64,000 nucleotides of DNA from Chromohalobacter moromii (GTDB lineage Bacteria; Pseudomonadota; Gammaproteobacteria; Pseudomonadales; Halomonadaceae). The notes under the pieces are model-generated. The model saw only the letters and a list, made by a program, of their open reading frames with translations, was not told where the DNA came from and did no database searches. This document shows, in pieces, positions 40,680-49,588 of the stretch (position 1 is its first letter; the number at the start of each line of letters is the position of its first letter). The position numbers and the translations under genes were made by a program. The stretch covers positions 1,302,001 through 1,366,000 of the forward strand of contig NZ_JAHXDI010000001.1 of NCBI RefSeq assembly GCF_023091865.1, given 5' to 3'.

Positions 40680-42101
40680 TCAACGCGGCAGAATGCGGCC
40701 GGCTGCCATTAGTCCCTCTGGGTCGAAGAGGTGCTTGAGACCTTTCAAGAGCTCGTACTCGGTCTCGCCCAAATCCTCGAGGAAAGGTACCTGTTTGACG
40801 CGCCCGATGCCGTGCTCGGCACTGATGCTGCCATGGTGCGCATCGACGAGATCGAACAAGACCTCTTCCAGCTCATGTAATAGCGCCTTCTTGGCCTCGA
40901 GATCGAGACTCGCGGGCGGTAGGAGGTTGAAGTGGAGGTTTCCGTCGCCGATGTGGCCGTAGGCGATGACCTGTGTCTCCGGCGAGCGCTGGGCCATGGC
41001 GTGATTGGCGGCGTCACAGAACGCCGTCAACGACGAAATGGGCAGCGAGATATCGGTGCGCAGGTGTTCGCCACGCATCTGCTGGCCTTCCAGCATGCTC
41101 TCACGAATCTGCCATAGTTGCGCTGCCTGCGTCTCGCTGCTAGCGAGTACGCCATCCAACACATGCTCCTGCTCCGAGCCCGTCTCGAAGAGATGCTCGA
41201 TCATCGTATCGAGATCCGCCGGGCCACTGGCCGAGACTTCCATCAAGACATAGACCGGATGCGCTTCGTCGAGTGGGTCGGGGAGGTCGGGCGCCGCTTC
41301 GAAAGCCAGTTCCATGCATACGCGAGGAATCAACTCGAACGCCGAGAGCAGGTCGCAGCAACTACGGCGTGCCTGAGCGTACAGCGCCAAAGCCGAGGCG
41401 ACATCGGGCACCGCGATCAGTGCGGTGCGACTCGTCTGCGGCCGAGGCGCGAGCTTGAGCACAGCGCCGGTGACGATGCCCAGCGTGCCTTCGGCACCGA
41501 TGAACAACTGCTTGAGGTCGTAACCGCGGTTGTCCTTATGCAGGGCATGCATGCCGTTCCACAGGCGACCGTCGGGCAGCACGACCTCGAGCCCGAGCAC
41601 CAACTGGCGCATCATGCCGTAGCGCAACACATTGAGCCCGCCGGCGTTGGTGGAGACGTTGCCGCCTATCTGACAACTTCCTTGTGCGCCGAGAGCGAGC
41701 GGGAAGTAGCAATCCGCCTCTTCGGCGGCATCCTTGACGTTTTGCAGGATGCAGCCGCTATCGACGCTCATGCTGAAGTTGATGGGATCGAGATGCCGAA
41801 TCCGATTAAGCCGCTCGAGGCTGATCATTAGTTCGCCGCGCTCGGGATCGGGTTGCGCGCCGCCGACAAGACCTGAATGGCCTCCCTGCGCCACCATGGG
41901 AATCTGGTGACGATGACAGAACGCGACGATGTCGGCGACCTGTTCGGGGGTTCTGGGACGGGCGATCATCCAGGGATCGCCGCCTTTGTCGCCGGCCCAG
42001 TCGGTGGTGTAGCGAGCAAACTCCGTGGGGTCGTCGATGACCCCGCTAGCGCCCAGCAGCTCGGTCAGAAAACGATGTAGCTCGGCGGTATCGATCGGCA
42101 T
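40680..42101 (-). CDS. FAD-linked D-2-hydroxyacid (D-lactate/2-hydroxyglutarate) dehydrogenase
   Basis: About 473 residues of the GlcD/Dld FAD-linked oxidase family. PMVAQGGHSGLVGGAQPD and GSCQIGGNVSTNAGGLNVLRYG are the PCMH-type FAD site (quoted in part), and YGHIGDGNLHFNLLPP plus EHGIGRVK are the C-terminal cap and metal-binding motifs. It oxidises D-2-hydroxyacids to 2-oxoacids with electrons to a flavoprotein or quinone. Downstream of the TRAP genes in the same orientation (two-base gap), it could consume the lactate released by the hydrolase at 38044. Start 42101 or 42125 is possible. Confidence 0.85.
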   Translation of the reverse strand: MPIDTAELHRFLTELLGASGVIDDPTEFARYTTDWAGDKGGDPWMIARPRTPEQVADIVAFCHRHQIPMVAQGGHSGLVGGAQPDPERGELMISLERLNRIRHLDPINFSMSVDSGCILQNVKDAAEEADCYFPLALGAQGSCQIGGNVSTNAGGLNVLRYGMMRQLVLGLEVVLPDGRLWNGMHALHKDNRGYDLKQLFIGAEGTLGIVTGAVLKLAPRPQTSRTALIAVPDVASALALYAQARRSCCDLLSAFELIPRVCMELAFEAAPDLPDPLDEAHPVYVLMEVSASGPADLDTMIEHLFETGSEQEHVLDGVLASSETQAAQLWQIRESMLEGQQMRGEHLRTDISLPISSLTAFCDAANHAMAQRSPETQVIAYGHIGDGNLHFNLLPPASLDLEAKKALLHELEEVLFDLVDAHHGSISAEHGIGRVKQVPFLEDLGETEYELLKGLKHLFDPEGLMAAGRILPR

Positions 42102-42126
42102 CGTATCGTCTCGTTGTCCTTTCATG

Positions 42127-43383
42127 TCACTTGTACCAGAGCACCAGGCCGGGGAAGGCCAGGAACGCGATGAGCAGCGCGATCAGCGTGAAGTAGTAGG
42201 GCAGCAGGCTCTTGACCAGTTCTTCGAGCTTGACCTTGCCGACCCCGCAGCCGACATAGAGTACGGTGCCCACTGGCGGTGTGATCAGGCCGATCCCGAG
42301 TACGAACGACATCAGGACGCCGAAGTAGACCGGGTCGATGCCAAGCTTGACCACCACGGGCGTCATCAACGGCGCCAGAATGACCATGGCCGGTGTGAGG
42401 TCCATGAAGAAGCCCACGACCAACAGGAACAGCGTCAGAATACCCAGAATGAAGTACTTGTTCTGGGATAGCTCCGAGAGCATGACGACGATCTGCTGTG
42501 GAATCAGATTGGCGGTCAAAAGCCACGCCAGGACGCTGGCAAATGCCAGCAACAGTAGGACGACCCCGGTCAAACGGCCGGTGGAAACGCACAGGGCGAA
42601 GAAGCTTTTCAAGGTGAGGCTTCGATACACGAACATCGAGACCACCACGGCGTACAGCAGGGCGATCGCGGCGCTTTCAGTGGGCGTGAAGACACCGCTC
42701 AAGATCCCGCCGACGATGATGATCGGCAGCAGCAACGCGAGTACCGAGTCCTTGAGGGCGGCGATCAGTTCCTTGAAGTCGAACGGCTGCGCGGAGCCGG
42801 TCTTCTTGGACTGGAAATACGTCGCCATGGCGAGGCCCATGGTGATCAGAATCCCCGGTACGATACCTGCCATGAACAGCTGCGAAATCGAGGTGCCGGT
42901 CACGACCCCGAAGAGAATCATCGGGATGGACGGTGGAATGATGATGCCGACCACCGAAGCGGCGACGACGATGGCGGTGGCGCGCGGCCCCGAATAGCCG
43001 TGTTGCTTCATGGGGTTGATCATCATGCTGCCCACCGCGGAGGCGTCCGCCACGGCGGAGCCGCTGATGCCGCCGAAGAACATCGACGTCAATACGGTCA
43101 CCTGGCCCAGACCGCCGGCGACGAAACCGACCATGGCACTGGCTAGACGTACAAGACGCTTGGCGATGCCGCCCGAACTCATGACTTCGCCAACGAGGAT
43201 GAATAGAGGAATGGCCAGCAAGGGGAATGAATCAAGCCCGTTGACGGCTTCCGATACTAGCGAGGAGAGGCCGTAGTCGGCGAAGTGAAAGATGAACAGG
43301 CAGATCGCGGCCAGGCCAAACGAGATCGGCATGCCGATCACGATGCAGGCGAACAGCCCTAAGAGAATGCTCCATAGGATCAT
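42127..43383 (-). CDS. dctM: TRAP transporter large membrane subunit (DctM), second system
   Basis: 418 residues, about 12 membrane segments. Signatures are LLAIPLFILVGEVMSSGGIAKRL (quoted part LLAIPLFILVGEVM), GGISGSAVADASAVGSMMI, IIPPSIPMILFGVVTG and LVTPPVG-like LITPPVGTVLYVGCG. The start overlaps the dctQ stop by four bases (ATGA at 43380-43383), so the subunits are made together. Diverged from the DctM at 31121, so the two systems have different cargo. The L-fuconate dehydratase gene next to this operon suggests L-fuconate or a similar 6-deoxy sugar acid. Confidence 0.92.
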   Translation of the reverse strand: MILWSILLGLFACIVIGMPISFGLAAICLFIFHFADYGLSSLVSEAVNGLDSFPLLAIPLFILVGEVMSSGGIAKRLVRLASAMVGFVAGGLGQVTVLTSMFFGGISGSAVADASAVGSMMINPMKQHGYSGPRATAIVVAASVVGIIIPPSIPMILFGVVTGTSISQLFMAGIVPGILITMGLAMATYFQSKKTGSAQPFDFKELIAALKDSVLALLLPIIIVGGILSGVFTPTESAAIALLYAVVVSMFVYRSLTLKSFFALCVSTGRLTGVVLLLLAFASVLAWLLTANLIPQQIVVMLSELSQNKYFILGILTLFLLVVGFFMDLTPAMVILAPLMTPVVVKLGIDPVYFGVLMSFVLGIGLITPPVGTVLYVGCGVGKVKLEELVKSLLPYYFTLIALLIAFLAFPGLVLWYK

Positions 43384-43862
43384 GCCGCACCTCGCTTGAA
43401 GACTTTATAGAGAAAAATGGTGTTACCGATGATGGTGAGTACTGCCATGACCACCATCGCGCTATAGAGGACGGTCTTGGAAATGCCCAGGAAGGGGGTC
43501 GTCCCCACATAGCCTGAAATGATGTTGTTGAAACCGAGGAAGATACTGATGCACACGGCATAGATGATCGCTGCTGCAAGCAAGGCGAAAATCTTCTGCA
43601 GTATGGGAGGCGCCTTGTCCTTGAATAAGGTCACGGCGACGTGTTCGTTGGTTAGACTGGCGATGCCCGCACCGAGTAGCACTATCCAGATGAAGAACAA
43701 GCGTGAGATTTCCGCTGCCCAGGCAAAGGAGTAGCTGAATAAGAAGCGTCCGAAGACGTTCATCGAGACGGTAACGACCACGCCAATGACGAGGAGCCCG
43801 ATGATGACGTCCAATCCGCTTATCAGCTTGTTCAAGTAGGCGTTACCCGAACGTGACTTCAT
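43380..43862 (-). CDS. dctQ: TRAP transporter small membrane subunit (DctQ), second system
   Basis: 160 residues with four membrane segments. The core FGRFLFSYSFAWAAEISRLFF with IVLLGAGIASLTNEHVAV is the DctQ signature (quoted in pieces). GGAGG precedes ATG 43862. It overlaps dctM by four bases and follows dctP by about 100 bases that hold a stable hairpin. Confidence 0.9.
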   Translation of the reverse strand: MKSRSGNAYLNKLISGLDVIIGLLVIGVVVTVSMNVFGRFLFSYSFAWAAEISRLFFIWIVLLGAGIASLTNEHVAVTLFKDKAPPILQKIFALLAAAIIYAVCISIFLGFNNIISGYVGTTPFLGISKTVLYSAMVVMAVLTIIGNTIFLYKVFKRGAA

Positions 43863-43904
43863 GAAGCCTCCAAGGAGGGGATGCTTATCGTGTTGATGCC
43901 AAAA

Positions 43905-43934
43905 GCAGGGAAGGGCGTGGCCGACCTTCCCTGC
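43905..43934 (-). promoter_or_regulatory. Intercistronic hairpin between dctP and dctQ, second TRAP operon
   Basis: Perfect 10-bp stem GCAGGGAAGG / CCTTCCCTGC with a ten-base loop, lacking a T tract, placed between the binding-protein stop and dctQ. It parallels the hairpin at 32937-32966, although the sequences are unrelated. Confidence 0.75.
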
Positions 43935-43963
43935 GTACGTGTGTTACTGAGGATGTGTGGTGC

Positions 43964-45034
43964 TTATTCTTGCTCTTGTGCCTGCTGCACCTGCTCGCGG
44001 ATATTGTCGATCAGCTCGCCGCCGATCTCATCGCGCCAATCTTCATAGACCGGTTCCAGTTTCTCCTGGAAGACCTTGACTTGCTCGGGGCTCAGTTCGG
44101 TGATCTGCATGCCTGAATCTTTCAGGTCCTGCTTGATCTGGTCGTTCAGCGTACGGCTTACGTGGCGCTGGTAATCGCCCATCTTGGTAGCCGCGTCGCG
44201 CAGGAGTTGCTGATAGTCTTCCGGTAGACGGTCCCAGAAGCGTGCAGAGACCAAGGTAATGAACGGCGTATAAACGTGGTTGGTTTCAGTGGCGTAGTCC
44301 TGAACTTCGTTGAACTTGGACGACTCGATGGTAATCCAGGGGTTTTCCTGGCCATCGACGACACCTTGCTCAAGCGCCGTGAACAGTTCCGCGAAGGACA
44401 TCGGCGTGGGATTGGCGCCCAGTGTCCGCCAGATATCAAGGTGGAGATCGTTTTCCATGGTGCGGATCTTCAGACCATCGAGATCTTCCGGCTTTTCGAC
44501 GGGATGCTGACTGTTGGTCAACTGGCGATAGCCATTCTCGCCCCAGCCGATGGCGACCAGTCCCTGAGAGGACGCATCTTCCAGCATTTGTTGGCCGATT
44601 TCGCCATCCAGCACGGCATCCGCCATTTCCGGCTGTGGGAACAGGAACGGCAGATCGAATACGGCGAACTGCGGGAACATGTTCACGAGCGGTGAGGTGG
44701 ACGGCATGGTCATTTCCAGCGTGCCGGCCTGGAGTGCGCTGGTGGCTTCGCGGTCATCGCCTAGCTGCGCACCGGGGAAGAGATCCACTTGGATGTGCCC
44801 GTCACTACGTTGTTCGACGATCTTCTCGAAGTACTCGAGGCCGCGGTATTGCGCGCCGGATTCCGTAGTACCGATGCTGAATTTGATCTTGAAGTCGCCA
44901 TCGGCTTGAACCTTGTCGCCTGTGACGTCGGGCAGCGCGGGCATTTCGGTCGCCGCGGAGGCGCTCAGTGCGGTCAAGCCGAGAAAGGCGCCGCCGACGA
45001 CCGAAACAAAGCGTGTCGTTGTGGTTGTTGTCAT
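43964..45034 (-). CDS. dctP: TRAP transporter substrate-binding protein (DctP), second system
   Basis: 356 residues. The signal peptide TTTTTTRFVSVVGGAFLGL ends near LSASAATEM. Mature-part hallmarks are FSIGTTESGAQYRGLEYF, LDGLKIRTMENDLHLDIWRT with the carboxylate-binding Arg, PMSFAELFTALEQGVVDGQE and NPWITIESSKFNEVQ. CAGGAGGACAAG precedes the ATG. A palindrome ATGTTGAACAT stands at 45180-45190 in the promoter gap. Sugar-acid cargo is inferred from the neighbouring dehydratase. Confidence 0.92.
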   Translation of the reverse strand: MTTTTTTRFVSVVGGAFLGLTALSASAATEMPALPDVTGDKVQADGDFKIKFSIGTTESGAQYRGLEYFEKIVEQRSDGHIQVDLFPGAQLGDDREATSALQAGTLEMTMPSTSPLVNMFPQFAVFDLPFLFPQPEMADAVLDGEIGQQMLEDASSQGLVAIGWGENGYRQLTNSQHPVEKPEDLDGLKIRTMENDLHLDIWRTLGANPTPMSFAELFTALEQGVVDGQENPWITIESSKFNEVQDYATETNHVYTPFITLVSARFWDRLPEDYQQLLRDAATKMGDYQRHVSRTLNDQIKQDLKDSGMQITELSPEQVKVFQEKLEPVYEDWRDEIGGELIDNIREQVQQAQEQE

Positions 45035-45240
45035 CTTGTCCTCCTGGAACTGATGGTTAGTGCTGGCATGTGTGTCACGAATGACACCGGTATCATCGCG
45101 ACCTGCACCAAAAACCCTTGCCTACTGATGGGTCGCGCGATGTCTACGGCAGAGTGTGTGTCTGCTCTTGAGCATCTTAATGTTGAACATACACCTAGAT
45201 GCCCCCCGTTGAGACTTCATCGTTAGTCGTAGATGGCCAA

Positions 45241-46557
45241 TTAATTTTCGTTGGAAGCCGCATGCCAGGCCTCTCCCTCGGGGTAGCGATGACGTTCGAG
45301 AGAGTCGTCATGCATGGTGATGCTGTAGCCGGGAGCTTCGGGTACCTGATAGCGGCCACGTTCAATGCGTACCGGATCGACGAAATGCTCATGAAGATGG
45401 TCGACGTATTCGAGGATGCGGCCGTCCAGCGAGCCGGAGACGGCGATATAGTCGAACAGTGAGATGTGCTGCGTGTACTCGCACAGCCCCACGCCACCGC
45501 CGTGCGGGCAGACCGGCACATCAAACTTGGCGGCCATCAGCAGCACCAGGATCACTTCGTTGAGTCCACCCAGCCGCGCGGCATCGATCTGGCAATAGTC
45601 GATGGCCTCGGCCTGCAATAGCTGCTTGAACATTACGCGGTTATGGCAGTGCTCGCCGGTGGCGACACCCATGGGGTCGAGACGACGACGAATTTCGGCA
45701 TGGCCGAGGATGTCGTCCGGGCTGGTGGGCTCCTCGATCCATAATGGATCGAATTCCGCCAGGTCGCGCATATTGGCGATGGCTTCGTCCACGTCCCACA
45801 TCTGGTTGGCGTCCATCATCAACTCGCGGTCCCAGCCGATTTCGTCGCGCAGTATGCGGGCGCGTTGGCGATCCTCCTCGAGGTTGCCGCCGACCTTCTG
45901 CTTGAAATGCGTCCAGCCTTCGGCCAGCGCTTCGCGCGCCAGGCGCCGCATCTTGTCCTCGGAGTAGCCGAGCCAGCCGGCGGAAGTGGTATACCCGGGA
46001 TAGCCCTCGGCGCGCATATGGGCTTCGCGCTCGCCTTTGCCGGCTTCCTTGCGCTTGAGTAGGGCGATGGCTTCTTGCGGCGTCAGCGCGTCGGTGACGA
46101 AACGGAAGTCCAGGCAGCGGACCAGTTGCTCGGGGGACATGTCCGCCAGCAGCTTCCAGACCGGTTTGCCTTCGCGCTTGGCCCATAGATCCCATACGGC
46201 GTTGACGATGGCCGCCGCCGCCAGGTGCATGACGCCCTTTTCCGGTCCCAGCCAACGCAGTTGGCTATCACCACTGGTGAGATCGCGCCAGAAGGTGCCC
46301 ATATCGGCGGTTATCGCGTCGAGATCGCGCCCCACAATACGCGAGGCCAACGCCTCGACGCCCTTGACGCAGACATCGTTGCCGCGCCCGATGGTAAAGG
46401 TCAGGCCATGGCCTTGATGGTCATCGTCGGCATCGGTGGTGAGGGTCACGTAGGTGGCCGAATAATCCGGCGCTGCGTTCATGGCGTCCGAGCCGTCGAG
46501 CTGCCGCGAGGTGGGGAAGCGAATATCACGCGCTTGCAGGTGGGTAATCGTGGTCAT
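45241..46557 (-). CDS. L-fuconate dehydratase (enolase superfamily)
   Basis: 438 residues of the mandelate-racemase subgroup of enolases. The N-terminal capping domain has TSRQLDGSDAMNAAPDYSA, the barrel has the acid/base Lys in THFKQKVGG, metal ligands in MMDANQMWD, WIEEPTSPDD and ATGEHCHNR, and the His region CPHGGGVGLCEY; these and the order match L-fuconate dehydratase of Xanthomonas and human ENOSF1. It dehydrates L-fuconate (often L-galactonate and D-arabinonate too) to 2-keto-3-deoxy acids. It feeds the SDR and hydrolase at 38-40 kb. Confidence 0.9.
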   Translation of the reverse strand: MTTITHLQARDIRFPTSRQLDGSDAMNAAPDYSATYVTLTTDADDDHQGHGLTFTIGRGNDVCVKGVEALASRIVGRDLDAITADMGTFWRDLTSGDSQLRWLGPEKGVMHLAAAAIVNAVWDLWAKREGKPVWKLLADMSPEQLVRCLDFRFVTDALTPQEAIALLKRKEAGKGEREAHMRAEGYPGYTTSAGWLGYSEDKMRRLAREALAEGWTHFKQKVGGNLEEDRQRARILRDEIGWDRELMMDANQMWDVDEAIANMRDLAEFDPLWIEEPTSPDDILGHAEIRRRLDPMGVATGEHCHNRVMFKQLLQAEAIDYCQIDAARLGGLNEVILVLLMAAKFDVPVCPHGGGVGLCEYTQHISLFDYIAVSGSLDGRILEYVDHLHEHFVDPVRIERGRYQVPEAPGYSITMHDDSLERHRYPEGEAWHAASNEN

Positions 46558-46878
46558 GATCTAGGGTCCTGAAGAGAGAGCGGTCTGCGCCGCGTCAACG
46601 AGTGTTTTCAGGATCAGACTAAGGCGAACCATCAATAACAGGCCAATCGCAATTTTATTGTGGCGATTTCTTCTAGTTATCGCGTGATGCGAGGGCTCGC
46701 GGGGCTGCTCATGGTGCGTTAAGATTTTAATTGAACATTGTGTGCAATATTCAATATTGTGACGTTGGTCTAATCGACGTTTTCCGATCGGCGTCTGAGA
46801 GTAGATTTAGAAGCAATGTCCCGAAACCGATGCGTCCCACCGTGGCGGCGAGGCGTGTCCTTGTTACCGAGGTCCATC
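46558..46878. promoter_or_regulatory. Divergent promoter region with an element shared with tctC
   Basis: 321 bases without a gene between the fuconate dehydratase (-) and the second GarD/UxaA-type dehydratase (+). At 46735-46753 it has ACATTGTGTGCAATATTCA, followed eleven bases on by TTGGTCTA (46765-46772). The same two blocks with near-identical spacing occur before tctC (54609-54647). ATTG-N4-CAAT is a short palindrome typical of GntR operators. A half-site CAGGCCAAT resembling the lgoD operator is at 46639. Confidence 0.65.
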
Positions 46879-48408
46879 ATGCAGCTCATCAATACGACAC
46901 CGTCGGTCATCCGACTCAATGCGACCGATAACGTGGGGGTCGCCACGCGTGCCGTGCCGGAAGGCCTGCCGCTCGGCGTCGACGAGTGCGTGGCACGTCA
47001 CAATATCGATGCCGGACACAAGGTGGCGCTGACACCGCTCGCTGAGGGAGACAACGTCATCAAGTACGGCCAGGTCATCGGCCGGGCGAGCCGCGATATC
47101 GACGTCGGCGAACACGTGCATACTCATAATCTTGCCATGCTCGAGCGCGATACGGCGCTGGAGGGCTTCGAGCCTTTTCCGCGCACGCCGGTAAGTGATT
47201 CGGAGCGCACCTTCATGGGCTATCACCGCCCCAATGGTCAGGTGGGCACGCGCAACTACATCGGTATTCTGTCGACCGTGAATTGTTCGGCGACCGTGGC
47301 CAAGGTCGCTGCTGAACGGCTCAATGCGGAGGGTGAAATCGCGGCATTGGGGTTTGATGGGCTGGTGCCGATTACCCACGGTTCGGGCTGTGCGATGAAT
47401 ACCGAGTCCGAGGGGTTTGCATTTCTCGAGCGCGTCATCGCAGGCTATGCGCGGCATCCCAACTTCGCGCACGTGGTAATCATCGGGTTGGGCTGCGAGA
47501 CCAACCAGGTCAAGCAACTGGTGGAAAAGTCGGGGCTGGAAGAGGCCGGGCGTCTGGCCTACTTCAACATTCAGCAGGTCGGCGGCACGCGCGCCAGCAT
47601 CCAGATGGCCTGCGACAAGGTGCTGGACATGGCGCGCAGCCATGAACGCGATGAGCGACGTCCCGCGCCGCTCCATCACTTGAGCGTGGCGCTGCAATGC
47701 GGTGGCTCGGACGGATACTCGGGTATCACCGCCAATCCGGCGCTGGGACATGCCGCCGATTTGATCGTGCGCCACGGGGGGAGTGCGATCTTGAGCGAAA
47801 CGCCGGAGATCTATGGCGCCGAGCATCTGTTGCTGGACCGCGCGGTGAATGTGGACGTCGCGCGTAAGCTGCTGGCACGTATCGCCTGGTGGAAGCACTA
47901 CACCGAGATCAACGGTGCGGAACTCAATAATAACCCTTCGCCGGGCAATAAGGCCGGCGGGCTGTCGACGATTCTGGAAAAGTCGTTGGGCGCGGTGGCA
48001 AAGGGGGGCTCGTCGAGCCTGAACGATGTACTCGAATACGCCGAACCGCTCAAGGTGCCGGGCTTCAATTTCATGGATAGTCCCGGTTATGACCCGGTCT
48101 CGGTCACCGGACAGATCGCCTCGGGGGCGACCGTGGTCTGCTTCACCACCGGGCGTGGCTCGGTCTCTGGCTTCAAGCCAGCGCCGTGCCTCAAGTTGGC
48201 CACCAACACGCACATGTATGAGACCATGCAGGAGGATATGGATCTCAACTGCGGCGCCATCATCGACGGTGACGTTTCGGTGGAGGAAATGGGTGAGGCG
48301 ATCTTCGAACGGATCGTCGCCGTTGCGTCCGGAGATACCAGTGCTAGCGAGTCGCTGGGCTATGGCAGCAATGAGTTCGTGCCCTGGATGGTCGGCGCGA
48401 TCACCTGA
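46879..48408 (+). CDS. GarD/UxaA-family sugar-acid dehydratase, substrate unassigned
   Basis: 509 residues: SAF domain (~10-90, NVGVATRAVPEGLPLG ... KYGQVIGRASRDI) plus catalytic domain beginning FMGYHRPNGQVGTRNYIGI. Metal-site regions THGSGCAMNTESEG, IIGLGCETNQVKQL, LQCGGSDGYSGITANPALGH and NNNPSPGNKAGGLST are intact. The family dehydrates altronate or galactarate. Compared with the UxaA at 35138 it is closer in layout to galactarate dehydratase, but no 5-keto-4-deoxyglucarate aldolase is in the window. GAGG before ATG 46879 supports the start. A regulator follows 79 bases later on the same strand. Confidence 0.82.
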   Translation: MQLINTTPSVIRLNATDNVGVATRAVPEGLPLGVDECVARHNIDAGHKVALTPLAEGDNVIKYGQVIGRASRDIDVGEHVHTHNLAMLERDTALEGFEPFPRTPVSDSERTFMGYHRPNGQVGTRNYIGILSTVNCSATVAKVAAERLNAEGEIAALGFDGLVPITHGSGCAMNTESEGFAFLERVIAGYARHPNFAHVVIIGLGCETNQVKQLVEKSGLEEAGRLAYFNIQQVGGTRASIQMACDKVLDMARSHERDERRPAPLHHLSVALQCGGSDGYSGITANPALGHAADLIVRHGGSAILSETPEIYGAEHLLLDRAVNVDVARKLLARIAWWKHYTEINGAELNNNPSPGNKAGGLSTILEKSLGAVAKGGSSSLNDVLEYAEPLKVPGFNFMDSPGYDPVSVTGQIASGATVVCFTTGRGSVSGFKPAPCLKLATNTHMYETMQEDMDLNCGAIIDGDVSVEEMGEAIFERIVAVASGDTSASESLGYGSNEFVPWMVGAIT

Positions 48409-48487
48409 CGGACACTGCATTTCCATCACGTTCAAGGGCACTCGAACCGCGCGTGCGCGCACTAATCGGGGGGAGTACGACAGCCGC

Positions 48488-49456
48488 ATGGCCAGATCGT
48501 TGAAGGATCAACTTTATCGGGTAGTCCGCGAGGCCATCGAGGATGGGCGTCTCGAGCCGGGATTGGTGCTGCTGGAAGGCCATCTCGCCGAGCATTTCGC
48601 AATGAGCCGATCGCCGGTACGCCAGACGTTGGCTCGCCTTCACGAGGAAGGGCGCATCTGTCGCTTCGAAGGGCGCGGCTACCAAGTGGGGACGCAACCC
48701 GGCGATGCGGTGCGCCGCTCGTTGGGTCAGGGCGATTTTCGCGCTTCGCGTATCGAGCGCACGGATACCTGGCGTGCGCATGCCGAAAGCGTAGAGCGCG
48801 ACGTGGTGCTGTGTTCGATGAAAGGGCGCTTCGAACTCAATGAACTGCAACTGGCGCGTTCGTTGGCGGTGAGTCGGACCCTGACGCATCGTATCCTGCT
48901 GTATCTGCAGAGCATCGGTGTGGTGGAGAAGGTCAAGTACAGCAGTTGGACGGTGGTGCCGCTGGACGATACGCGCTTGCACGATCTTTACCAGGCACGG
49001 CGTCAGTTGGAGCCGTTTATGATGACCCGTGCTGCCGAGACGTTGAGCGACGCGGATATACAGCGTTATCTGACGCGCTTGGACGATGCCGCGCGCGATT
49101 ACCCCAAGGTGCCCAGCGCATTGCTCGATGCCCTCGAGAACGATCTGCACCACGAGGCACTGATGCGCGGTAACAATGCCGAAATCATGACCATGTTGCG
49201 TCGCACACGCCCGATTCTATTGATCAGCAAGCACCTATTGGGCTCGTCGATCGAATTGCCCAGCGTGGCGCCATTCTTCGACGAACACCGCCATGTGTTC
49301 GAAAAAGCGCGTGCCCGTCGCGGCGAAGATGCAGGGCGCGCTCTCGAAGAACATTTGGCGCGCTCCGAATCCCAGGTGCAGACGCGCCTCAGCGACTTCC
49401 GCGAGGCCGGTGCCATTGAAGTGCCGGACTATCTGCGCGAGGTCGCGCCTTCCTGA
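48488..49456 (+). CDS. GntR-type regulator with two tandem winged helices
   Basis: 322 residues. A first GntR winged helix spans ~5-68 (LKDQLYRVVREAIEDGRLEP, LAEHFAMSRSPVRQTLARLH, GRGYQVG). A second helix-turn-helix-like unit follows at ~98-158 (ELNELQLARSLAVSRTLTHR, LQSIGVVEKVKYSSWTVVP). The rest is an FCD-like helical domain (LYQARRQLEPFMMTRAAETL, LHHEALMRGNNAEIMTMLRR, FDEHRHVFEKARAR). Usual family members have one winged helix and about 230-250 residues. It probably controls the dehydratase before it and the tct operon. Confidence 0.82.
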   Translation: MARSLKDQLYRVVREAIEDGRLEPGLVLLEGHLAEHFAMSRSPVRQTLARLHEEGRICRFEGRGYQVGTQPGDAVRRSLGQGDFRASRIERTDTWRAHAESVERDVVLCSMKGRFELNELQLARSLAVSRTLTHRILLYLQSIGVVEKVKYSSWTVVPLDDTRLHDLYQARRQLEPFMMTRAAETLSDADIQRYLTRLDDAARDYPKVPSALLDALENDLHHEALMRGNNAEIMTMLRRTRPILLISKHLLGSSIELPSVAPFFDEHRHVFEKARARRGEDAGRALEEHLARSESQVQTRLSDFREAGAIEVPDYLREVAPS

Positions 49457-49476
49457 GTGCGCGACAAAACAAACGC

Positions 49477-49570
49477 CTGGAGCAGGTTTTCGCAAGGGCG
49501 CTATAAACCCTTCCCTGGGCGCTACTTTCGCCATCCTGTCGAAAGACCCTTGCTCCAACCTGCTCCCAGC
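49477..49570. repeat. Long imperfect inverted repeat in a convergent gap
   Basis: CTGGAGCAGGTT (49477-49488) pairs with AACCTGCTCCCAG (49557-49569) across about 70 bases that include two similar GGGCGCTA-containing segments (gggcgctataaaccc and gggcgctactttcgcc). It sits between the regulator and a convergent dehydrogenase gene. The layout resembles extragenic palindromic repeat families; whether copies exist elsewhere cannot be seen here. Confidence 0.6.
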
Positions 49571-49588
49571 GTGAGGGCTCGGTGTCGA

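Noticed and set aside
40660-40681. Terminator between the FCD regulator and the FAD-linked dehydrogenase
   Set aside because: The GATATCGGG/CCCGAGATC hairpin has a mismatch, no T tract and overlaps the stop codon of the convergent gene; too weak to list.
45180-45190. Palindrome ATGTTGAACAT upstream of the second dctP as an operator
   Set aside because: Single short site 146 bases from the gene with no second copy found; likely enough by chance that I only mention it.
46864-48489. A 541-codon open frame antisense to the GarD-like dehydratase
   Set aside because: The + strand has all family motifs, so this is a shadow frame.
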